Positions 1-6,478 of a stretch of DNA of 23,980 nt are shown here, piece after piece. The position numbers were made by a program, and so were the translations under genes. This stretch comes from Bacteroidales bacterium UBA3856. GTDB lineage: Bacteria > Bacteroidota > Bacteroidia > Bacteroidales > UBA932. Position 1 is the stretch's first letter. Every line of letters begins with the position of its first letter. Below the pieces are notes generated by a model. That model was not told where the DNA came from. It saw only the letters and a program-made list of their open reading frames with translations, and made no database searches. The stretch covers positions 10,666 to 34,645 of the forward strand of contig DGHE01000037.1 of the NCBI GenBank assembly GCA_002392525.1, given 5' to 3'.

Positions 1-50
1 GACCCTCTGCTTGTAAGGCAGATGCTCTGAACCAACTGAGCTAACCGCCC
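1..50 (-). tRNA. tRNA-Val (anticodon UAC), 5' part only
   Basis: Read on the minus strand, the sequence begins with acceptor strand GGGCGGT, then TA, a D-arm starting GCTCAG, and an anticodon arm TCTGC-CTTACAA-GCAGA. The seven-base loop CTTACAA places UAC at the anticodon, which decodes valine. The window edge cuts the gene just after the anticodon arm, so the variable loop, T-arm and 3' acceptor strand are not visible. A well-formed promoter lies directly upstream at 62-92. Confidence 0.9.
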
Positions 51-61
51 GAAAGGGACTG

Positions 62-92
62 CAAAGATAGTAAAGTTTTTTTATTATCCAAA
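62..92 (-). promoter_or_regulatory. Bacteroidetes-type promoter of the tRNA-Val gene
   Basis: On the minus strand a TTTG (-33 box, plus-strand 89-92) is followed after 19 bases by TATCTTTG (-7 box, plus-strand 62-69). This matches the known Bacteroides primary sigma consensus TTTG-N19 to 21-TAnnTTTG exactly. Transcription would begin a few bases before the tRNA 5' end at 50. The -33 box begins only six bases past the end of the preceding regulator gene. Confidence 0.75.
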
Positions 93-98
93 ATTAAC

Positions 99-1196
99 TT
101 ACTCCAGAGTTTGGCGGAATTCTGAGGGCGTGACCCCCATTACATCCTTAAAATTACGCCATGCAGTGGTGCGGGAACGGAATCCGGCATTGAAAAAGGC
201 CTCCTGGATGTCGCATTCGGGGTTGTTGCGGAGTTGGTCGGCTACAGAGGCTACACGTTTGGTGATGACCATTTCCTTGAAGCCGCTGTTGGTTTCCTGG
301 CGGATGATGCGGTTGAGGTAAGTGACATTGGTGCCACAGCGGTGTGCCATGCTTACCAGGGAAAGGTCCGGGTCTCTCCAGATTTCTTCCGTATCCATGT
401 AGTAGATAATACGGCTCCACAGGCCAGATTCGGAAGAAAGGCTCGGCGCCGGTTTCTCTTCAATCGCCTGCGGCTTTCTTTCGGATACCTTTTCGGTGGT
501 TTTACCAGGGCGCAGGCGGTCTCCCAGTTCGAAATCCATGGACAGGTAGTAGAACAGGGCGGCGAGCAGCGGCAGCAACACCATGAGGTAAGGAATGTTG
601 GTGAGCACCAGGATAATGTGCACGACGCAAATGACGGTGAGCCCGAAGCTGTAGTTGACAATCCACCAGAAGTTTGCACTGCTCTTCCGATAACTGTATG
701 GCAGTATGAACAGGATAAAGCAGTAAGGAATCATGATGGCCTGCGATGCAAGGCGAAGCAGGACGTCGGCTTTCTTGACGTTGGCGATGATATCTGCCGT
801 CGTGTCCAGTTGTGTCCATCGGCCGATGAAAAACAGGAAGGCGAAGGAAAAGACAGCCGGAGGCAGGAACAAGAAGAAATAGCGAAGGGGCGTGAGCCAG
901 TCCGACCTTACCACGGTGATGGGATAGAGCACCATAATAATATGGAGGGACATGTAGATGAGGCCCATCCATGGCGGAAGCATGGTGAGCGGTTTACCGG
1001 CTCCTGTACCGGCCGCGATATTGGCAACCAGTGCGAAGCCTGCCATGAGACCGCTGGCGAGGGATCCCAGCGCCAGAATCCAGCGGGAATTGTCTCCGGT
1101 TTCATGTCTTAAACGGCCCAGCTGACGGGCGCATATGAGGCACACGACCATTTCCATGGTAGTGGAGATTATAGCTAGCAAAAACACTGTTTTCAT
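99..1196 (-). CDS. Membrane-embedded AraC-family transcriptional regulator
   Basis: This 365-residue protein has seven hydrophobic stretches (about residues 4-23, 40-61, 77-96, 105-124, 146-166, 176-198, 201-219). A polar linker (about 221-255) follows, then a C-terminal AraC-type DNA-binding domain. Both helix-turn-helix units are visible: LSLVSMAHRCGTNVTYLNRI (278-297), and the second from DIQEAFFNAGF to GVTPSEFR (329-361), which is the usual family ending. The ATG at 1196 is preferred over an upstream in-frame ATG at 1277 because the first 27 extra residues are read from AT-rich intergenic DNA and the hydrophobic start MKTVFLLAI follows directly. The gene is divergent from the fimbrial operon with a 190-base gap, so it probably controls that operon from the inner membrane. 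No ligand is evident. The AraC domain is certain; the target is inferred from position. Confidence 0.9.
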   Translation of the reverse strand: MKTVFLLAIISTTMEMVVCLICARQLGRLRHETGDNSRWILALGSLASGLMAGFALVANIAAGTGAGKPLTMLPPWMGLIYMSLHIIMVLYPITVVRSDWLTPLRYFFLFLPPAVFSFAFLFFIGRWTQLDTTADIIANVKKADVLLRLASQAIMIPYCFILFILPYSYRKSSANFWWIVNYSFGLTVICVVHIILVLTNIPYLMVLLPLLAALFYYLSMDFELGDRLRPGKTTEKVSERKPQAIEEKPAPSLSSESGLWSRIIYYMDTEEIWRDPDLSLVSMAHRCGTNVTYLNRIIRQETNSGFKEMVITKRVASVADQLRNNPECDIQEAFFNAGFRSRTTAWRNFKDVMGVTPSEFRQTLE

Positions 1197-1219
1197 AGGT
1201 TCATTTGTCAAATTCGTTT

Positions 1220-1227
1220 CAAAATTA
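1220..1227 (-). promoter_or_regulatory. Possible -7 box of the AraC-type regulator
   Basis: The minus strand reads TAATTTTG here, a match to the Bacteroidetes -7 consensus TAnnTTTG, 23 bases upstream of the ATG at 1196. No TTTG lies at the expected -33 distance. The surrounding DNA is AT-rich, so a chance match is possible. Confidence 0.3.
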
Positions 1228-1313
1228 GTAAAAATTTGGGGAGGATGTATAATTATTGTCAAAATGAAACAAAACAATGCCGTAAATATGCACCAGATTT
1301 ATGTTGAATCATG

Positions 1314-1321
1314 TAAATTTG
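1314..1321 (+). promoter_or_regulatory. Possible -7 box of the fimbrial operon
   Basis: TAAATTTG matches the Bacteroidetes -7 consensus TAnnTTTG and would give a leader of about 60 bases before the first operon gene at 1387. There is no TTTG at the -33 position, which would fit an activator-dependent promoter under the divergent AraC-type protein. It is equally compatible with chance. No inverted repeat longer than six bases flanks it, so there is no sign of an invertible promoter. Confidence 0.3.
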
Positions 1322-1386
1322 TGGTACCTGAACTTTCAATAGCTATGTTCTTCATGGCAGTTGGCTTATTGTAAAAAACTAATGGA

Positions 1387-3027
1387 ATGACTTCGGGCAA
1401 GTATATAATATTTCTGTTTTGTACGTTTGCACTCCTTCAGTCACGCACAACCGATGCGCAGGAACTTTCCCTTCGTACGAATCTGTTGTGGAATGCTGTG
1501 TCAGAGCCCAATCTGGGCTTGGAGTGGCAAACTGGAGAACACTGGAGCGTTGGAGTGGACGCCGGTATCAAGGCCTGGCCCCGCTACCTGGCCTGGGATT
1601 GGGATAAGCAGAATCCCACCCACTGGCGCAACTTCGCCGTGGCTCCCGAGGTCCGCTACTATGTGAAGGAAGTCTTCCGGGGCGTATTCTTCGGCGCCGA
1701 TGCTTTATATACCCATTATAACGCAGGCGATGTACCCACCCCCTTCCACATGTATCCCGAGGTGGAAAATTACCGTCTGCAGGGTTCCTTCTGGGCCGGC
1801 GGCCTGGCGGCAGGCTATGCCTGGTGGCCCTGGCAGCACTGGCGCCTGGAACTGGAAGCAGGTGCCGCCGTGGGGCTGGCCGCCTACGACCGCTATGAAT
1901 GTGACCACTGCGGAACCCTTCTGTCCAAGGAAAGGAAAGTGGGTGTAGTCCCCAAACTGGCCCTGAACGTGGCCTACAATCCCGTGAGCCGCGAAAAGCA
2001 CCGGGCCCGCCGGGGCGGCAACCTCACAATTAGCGGAACAGACACGGTTACGGTGCTTACTCCGCCGGTAGCTTTCGTCGTACAGCTCAAGGAAGTGAAA
2101 GCGCCCATGACCGTGGCCGATTCCCTGGCCCGGCAGAACCCGTGGATCATCCCCATTGAAAAATACCGTCCGCTTACGTATCTGGACCTGACGCGTCCTG
2201 CCGCCGACAGCCTCCTGCTCGTGAATTATGAACTGAACAGCTATGCCCTGCGCCGGGATTACATGAACAATGCGGAGGTCCTGGACAGCATGCAAAGCGC
2301 CGTAGAGACCATCCGGGATGCCGGGAGCACCGACGAGCTGCTGCTTTCCATCGTGGGCCTCGCCTCCATCGAAGGCCCCCGGAGATTCAACGACAGCTTG
2401 TCCGTTCGCCGCGCCCGCGCCGTGGCCGAGTATATTGGCAATCGCACCGGCCTGGCCCCCCGCCAGTTCGACATCGTTGGCAAGGGAGAGGCCTGGGACT
2501 GGTTCAGGGATCAGCTCAAGGCCCGCCCGGAAGGAAATGAAGCGCTTTGGGATATTGTTTTTAACGAGCCCGATGCCGATGCCCGTGAAAGGAAGATCAA
2601 GCAGGATCCCGAGCTTTATCGGAAAGTGAAGGAAGAGTTCCTGGCAGATCAGCGCAACTCCGGCTTCATCCGGGTTTACTATAGTAACCGCCCCGATGCC
2701 GTTACCGAAAAGTGGAACGGCCCCGTAGCCGAACTCCTCAAGGCCAAGCACTATGCGCAAGCCGTTGCCGCCATCCAGTCCGACGAAGCCCTGCTCTCCC
2801 GTGTAAAGACCGATGCCGAGGCCGCGAACGCCTATGGCATTGCGCTGTATTTCACGGCCTTGGACAACAAGGACCAGGCCCTGGAGGAACAGGCTTTGAG
2901 CCTGCTGCAGGAAGCTGCCCGCATGGGCTCCGCCCCGGCCCGGCACAATCTGGAAGGTACCCGCGTTTACGGCCCCGCCCGCAAGGAGTACGAGGCCTGG
3001 ATGGATGTAATGAAGGAAAAACAATGA
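1387..3027 (+). CDS. DUF3575/OmpA-like outer-membrane protein, first gene of the fimbrial operon
   Basis: This 546-residue protein has an N-terminal signal peptide ending near TTDAQ (residues 1-25). Next comes an aromatic-rich, strand-rich region (about 25-200, starting LSLRTNLLWNAVSEPNLGLE) typical of DUF3575 proteins found beside Bacteroidales fimbrial genes. An OmpA C-terminal-like region lies at about 280-385 (ASIEG at 326-330, N335, LSVRRARA at 338-345). In this alignment the Asp that grips diaminopimelate in classical OmpA is replaced by Ser, while the Arg of LSxxRA is kept, so peptidoglycan binding is uncertain. The last 110 residues are helical with a Sel1/TPR-like stretch (QALSLLQEAARMGSAPARHN). 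The start ATG overlaps a two-codon ATG-GAA-TGA reading frame at 1382-1390. The gene ends in a 4-base ATGA overlap with the anchor gene. The likely role is an outer-membrane platform or periplasmic link for the fimbria; this is inferred from context. Confidence 0.85.
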   Translation: MTSGKYIIFLFCTFALLQSRTTDAQELSLRTNLLWNAVSEPNLGLEWQTGEHWSVGVDAGIKAWPRYLAWDWDKQNPTHWRNFAVAPEVRYYVKEVFRGVFFGADALYTHYNAGDVPTPFHMYPEVENYRLQGSFWAGGLAAGYAWWPWQHWRLELEAGAAVGLAAYDRYECDHCGTLLSKERKVGVVPKLALNVAYNPVSREKHRARRGGNLTISGTDTVTVLTPPVAFVVQLKEVKAPMTVADSLARQNPWIIPIEKYRPLTYLDLTRPAADSLLLVNYELNSYALRRDYMNNAEVLDSMQSAVETIRDAGSTDELLLSIVGLASIEGPRRFNDSLSVRRARAVAEYIGNRTGLAPRQFDIVGKGEAWDWFRDQLKARPEGNEALWDIVFNEPDADARERKIKQDPELYRKVKEEFLADQRNSGFIRVYYSNRPDAVTEKWNGPVAELLKAKHYAQAVAAIQSDEALLSRVKTDAEAANAYGIALYFTALDNKDQALEEQALSLLQEAARMGSAPARHNLEGTRVYGPARKEYEAWMDVMKEKQ

Positions 3028-4097
3028 AGTTCAGATCTTGTCATATCGCTTGGATCTTGTCCGTGATGGCAGCAGCCTTTACGGGCTGCTCCCTGGTGGA
3101 TGAAGATCTTGCAGACTGTGAGGCCGACCACAAGATTAACTATGAACTTCGTCTTGTGACCAACCTTACCACGGAACTGCAGACCCAGCTTTCTACGCAG
3201 GTAGAGCTGACGGCCGTCGCTAACGCCATCCAGGACCATCTCAAGGGTGTTTTCACCGATTACGCCCACGATGTAGACCTTTCCTTCTACGACGTGGAGG
3301 AGGATATGGTACGGCTTCACCATGAGACTCATATCATGGACGCCAACCAGTCCAGCTATACCTTATATATACCCGTGCGCAAGTATATGCACGTGGCCGT
3401 GGCCAATTTGCATCCTACTATGCCCGACGGTTCGGAAGCGCCTCTGGAGTATCTTTTGACGGACGATGAAAAATGCCATAGTTCCCGGCTGGACCTGGTG
3501 ATTAACAGCAATAAGAATATCATTCCTTCGCAGACGACAGGTGTGTTCAGCGCACGCTTGCCGATGGATGTCCAGGACGGGATAGACCAACAGTTCGACG
3601 TTAATCTTTATATGGTGAACAGTGCCAGCTCCCTGGTGCTGGATACTCTGGGCAGCCATATCAAGGATATCCAGGTGTTTGCCTCGGGCTTCGCCAACAG
3701 CTTCGACCTGGCCGACAGCACGTACCGCTTTACGTTCAACCCGAAGGTCCGGGCCGATGAAGTGAAGGTCGGGGACGGCCGGTTTACGTGCTTCTGCGCC
3801 GTGACGATGCCGTCGATGGATACGGACGGGACCAAGTCCATTATCTATACGGACAATCCGTATGTGGCAGAACCGGCCGAGGAATCGCTGTGGCAGTATA
3901 TGGTTTATATTACTTGTGAAGACGGCTCTACCACGGAGACCATCCTGGGCGTGAAGATGCCGCTGCGGGCTTCGCAGTTTAAGCTAATCCGGGCTCAGGT
4001 GCAGCCCGATGGCGTGGTTACGCCGCGGGAGCCTTATGTCGGGGCCAGCGTTACCCTGAATTGGAATGACGGTCCCAGTTGGGAAATTGACTTTTAG
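3024..4097 (+). CDS. FimB/Mfa2-family fimbrial anchor lipoprotein
   Basis: This 357-residue lipoprotein has a signal peptide ending in the lipobox FTGC (lipidated Cys22). An acidic segment VDEDLADC follows, resembling surface-export signals of Bacteroidetes lipoproteins. The body resembles the FimB/Mfa2 family that terminates and anchors type V fimbriae: a strand INYELRLV after the second Cys, then VDLSFYD and DGSEAPLEYLL further on. Unlike the other fimbrial lipoproteins of the operon it has no Thr-Lys/Arg pair at residues 40-60, as expected for an anchor that is not proteolytically matured. Its C-terminus VTLNWNDGPSWEIDF resembles the C-termini of the two following fimbrillins, consistent with a donor strand for the basal stalk subunit. 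The start ATG at 3024 overlaps the previous stop (ATGA), so translation is probably coupled. The longer reading frame upstream is a shadow of the preceding gene. Confidence 0.87.
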   Translation: MKFRSCHIAWILSVMAAAFTGCSLVDEDLADCEADHKINYELRLVTNLTTELQTQLSTQVELTAVANAIQDHLKGVFTDYAHDVDLSFYDVEEDMVRLHHETHIMDANQSSYTLYIPVRKYMHVAVANLHPTMPDGSEAPLEYLLTDDEKCHSSRLDLVINSNKNIIPSQTTGVFSARLPMDVQDGIDQQFDVNLYMVNSASSLVLDTLGSHIKDIQVFASGFANSFDLADSTYRFTFNPKVRADEVKVGDGRFTCFCAVTMPSMDTDGTKSIIYTDNPYVAEPAEESLWQYMVYITCEDGSTTETILGVKMPLRASQFKLIRAQVQPDGVVTPREPYVGASVTLNWNDGPSWEIDF

Positions 4098-4139
4098 TAT
4101 GACTAAGTATTTTTAACTAATTTTTCACTTTTAGTATGA
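4090..4139 (+). repeat. 13-bp direct repeat flanking the anchor-fimbrillin junction
   Basis: ACTTTTAGTATGA occurs at 4090-4102, spanning the stop codon of the anchor gene, and again exactly at 4127-4139, spanning the ATG of the first fimbrillin. The copies are 37 bases apart start to start. The DNA between is strongly AT-rich. It may be a remnant of a short duplication or a recombination junction; nothing shows current activity. Confidence 0.8.
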
Positions 4140-6427
4140 AGAAACTCTTTAATTTGGCTCTTGTGGGTACGATGGTACTCGTAGCCGCAGCTTGCCAGAG
4201 AGAGCAAGTGGGAGATTCCCCGACTCCGGTTAAAGGAGAGGAAGTCACCACCCAGTTTGTTCTCAATGTAACGTCTGCTCCCCAAACCAAGATGACTGCA
4301 GACGCTGTTCAGCAGAACCACAACTTCCGTGGTATCAAGGACGCTGTAATCAACGCCTACGCTACCGGAACCAATCTTGTTCTTAGTAGTGCCGCAACAG
4401 CAACCAAGACCTTTAATTTCCCCACGTTCTTTAATTCCAATGGCCTGGATAATTCTGGTACCAACAACCAGACCGATGAAAATGGGAATGCTTCAACCGC
4501 ATCCAAGCGTGTTCTGCAACTGTCCATCCCGGTGGGAACCGATGCCATTCTTTTCTATGGAAAGGCAATGAAGGGCGATGGCGCAAGGCCTTCCGTTTAT
4601 GGTGAAAGTGGACCCGCCACACACATTGATCCTGTTCCTGATAATACGGTTATCGCGTGCCGTCCTATTCTCAACGAAACGAATAAGACCAATTATGATA
4701 AAACGGGAGCCTTGATGATCTATATAATTAATTATGTTCTGGGTACGAGTGTCGATGTTGATTCCGATGGCGGTGAAATCGGCGGCTATGCATACACAAG
4801 TCTCCCTGCTCTTTCCTGGGCCCAGCTGGGTCACCAGTACGAGATTGATAAATATACGGCTGACGACACCAACAGATATGCTCCGCAATATGGGTTGGAT
4901 CATTCCGTTACTGGACTGGAGGAGGTACTCGGCAAGTGCTATTACCTTTTCACTTACCTTCAGCCGGCTGATCTTCCGGCTGGTATGATATTCGGTTCCG
5001 AAGAGTGGAGCGCATGGGCGAAAGCACACCCCACCCTTCGTCATCACCCGGAATATCGCGCCGGTTCATCTGCAGCCATCAAGTCCATGATCATTGATAT
5101 GTATAAGATTATCACGTCGGCTAAGGATGCTGAGCCGACTAATGATTATGAGGCAAATGCCAAGCGTCTTGCAAATACGATTCTTGAAAATGCAGCGCTT
5201 TTCTTCGACACAGCGACCGGTGATTACAAGGAAATCTCCATCCTCAAGAATTCCACTGTGCTCAAAGATATCTGGTCGAAAAACTTTGAAGGCGCGAAAA
5301 ATCTTGATAAGTATCCTTATGAAGACTTCGGTATTCCGGAAGGTGCCGCTCAGATTGCTTTCCGTGCTCAGAGTGCGACACAGATGACAGATGAGTTCTA
5401 TTACAGGGATCCCAACCAGCCGCTGGTGAACCCGGGGATGGAGTCTTTCGAGCCCAGAAAATATATGTATCCTGCAGAACTCTGGTACTATGTGAACAGC
5501 TCTATCCGCACCAGTACAGACGGTAATATCACCACGGCTGATTATCCGGATGGTATCAGCAAATGGAATGCCGCGGCAAGTTGGACTGGTTGGACTTCTC
5601 CCGGTGTAGTTGCTTCTTCCACGCGTGCTGTCGCAGTTACCAGCCCCATCAATTACGGTGTTGCCCTTCTGAAATCAAATGTGTCTTATTCCGCTACGAC
5701 TCTTAAGGATAACAGGAAAGCTTTAACCGACGAAAGCACCGATAGATCATTCAGTACTGCCGATGCAAATCTTCATCTCAGAGGCGTCCTCGTGGGTGGC
5801 CAGAATCCCCGTATGAACTGGCAGTTCATCCGGAAATATACAGACACATCCGCAAAACCTGAAGCAGGTTCCAATGATTCCTATGCTCTGTTTGACGGGG
5901 TTATCTATGACCACTCTTTCGGAACAACGACGGGCACAGGTGATAACATGATGGATGTCCCCCTCACCATCCCTTCGTCTACTTCTTCTTCCGCTACCAC
6001 CTATACCCTTGTATATGACAACTACAATTCTACCGGAACTGGCGCTACCGAAGCCGAGAGGCAGAATGATGTGTTTGTGGCCCTGGAGTTTGTAAACGGC
6101 GGTGATTCATTCTGGGGAAAAGACAACCTGATTCCGAAGGACGGCGTATTCTATCTGGTCGCAAAGCTTCCCAAGCCTACGGCCAATGATAATATTACTT
6201 GGCCTTCTGACCATCAGATTCCTCCCGTGAATTCCAGCGGCGTTTCCTTGAATGTTGCCCGTGTGTTCATCCAGGACTTCATGACTACCGCCAACTTCAA
6301 GATTGGAGAAAATTCCCTCAAGAACGCATACTATTCCGTTCCGGACCTCCGTGCTTCCCAGATGTCCCTGGGTCTCTCCGTAGACCTCAAGTGGGAGAGC
6401 GGTATCACTTACAACCTCGATCTTTAG
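4136..6427 (+). CDS. Large Mfa1-like fimbrillin, probable major stalk subunit
   Basis: This 763-residue lipoprotein has a signal peptide with lipobox VAAAC (Cys20). A short linker and the strand FVLNVTSAPQTK follow, with T51-K52 at the place where P. gingivalis FimA and Mfa1 are cut after Arg to release the first strand. The body shares landmarks with the next gene: FRGI near residue 63, FGIPEGAAQ near 400, YPAELWYYVNSSIRTS near 444, LRGVLVGGQNPRMNWQF and VALEFVNGG further on. The C-terminus LSVDLKWESGITYNLDL resembles that of the anchor and would be the donor strand. It is larger than the classical fimbrillins. It is the first structural gene after the anchor and is followed by a strong hairpin, consistent with it being the most abundant subunit. 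Parts are AT-rich compared with its paralogue (17 of 60 G+C at 4681-4740). The exact Pfam family cannot be decided by eye. Confidence 0.85.
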   Translation: MKKLFNLALVGTMVLVAAACQREQVGDSPTPVKGEEVTTQFVLNVTSAPQTKMTADAVQQNHNFRGIKDAVINAYATGTNLVLSSAATATKTFNFPTFFNSNGLDNSGTNNQTDENGNASTASKRVLQLSIPVGTDAILFYGKAMKGDGARPSVYGESGPATHIDPVPDNTVIACRPILNETNKTNYDKTGALMIYIINYVLGTSVDVDSDGGEIGGYAYTSLPALSWAQLGHQYEIDKYTADDTNRYAPQYGLDHSVTGLEEVLGKCYYLFTYLQPADLPAGMIFGSEEWSAWAKAHPTLRHHPEYRAGSSAAIKSMIIDMYKIITSAKDAEPTNDYEANAKRLANTILENAALFFDTATGDYKEISILKNSTVLKDIWSKNFEGAKNLDKYPYEDFGIPEGAAQIAFRAQSATQMTDEFYYRDPNQPLVNPGMESFEPRKYMYPAELWYYVNSSIRTSTDGNITTADYPDGISKWNAAASWTGWTSPGVVASSTRAVAVTSPINYGVALLKSNVSYSATTLKDNRKALTDESTDRSFSTADANLHLRGVLVGGQNPRMNWQFIRKYTDTSAKPEAGSNDSYALFDGVIYDHSFGTTTGTGDNMMDVPLTIPSSTSSSATTYTLVYDNYNSTGTGATEAERQNDVFVALEFVNGGDSFWGKDNLIPKDGVFYLVAKLPKPTANDNITWPSDHQIPPVNSSGVSLNVARVFIQDFMTTANFKIGENSLKNAYYSVPDLRASQMSLGLSVDLKWESGITYNLDL

Positions 6428-6440
6428 TTTTTCTGTGTAT

Positions 6441-6463
6441 GGGGGCCGGCGTGCCCGGTCCCC
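6441..6463 (+). terminator. Intercistronic hairpin, possible attenuator between the two stalk-like fimbrillins
   Basis: GGGGGCCGG, loop CGTGC, CCGGTCCCC forms a perfect 9-bp stem including one G-U pair, starting 13 bases after the stop codon at 6427. The bases after it, AAACCTTTTATTATT, contain only a poor T-run. It is therefore better read as a partial terminator or an mRNA 3'-end stabiliser than as a full stop. The next gene starts 16 bases beyond the stem and has no promoter of its own that I can see. Confidence 0.65.
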
Positions 6464-6478
6464 AAACCTTTTATTATT

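Noticed and set aside
1..50. The tRNA considered as the integration site of a genomic island carrying the fimbrial operon
   Set aside because: The 3' half of the tRNA, where integration occurs, lies outside the window, and no integrase or repeated tRNA end is visible inside it.
1210..1275. Possible invertible promoter flanked by GTTTCA and TGAAAC
   Set aside because: Only six bases match (1215-1220 and 1265-1270), the flanks do not extend the repeat, and there is no recombinase gene in the window. Phase-variable inversion sites in Bacteroides have longer inverted repeats.
1705..3024. A 439-codon minus-strand open frame
   Set aside because: It is antisense to the DUF3575/OmpA-like gene, which has a signal peptide and recognisable domains. 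The antisense translation is low-complexity in Gly, Ala and Val without a family signature.
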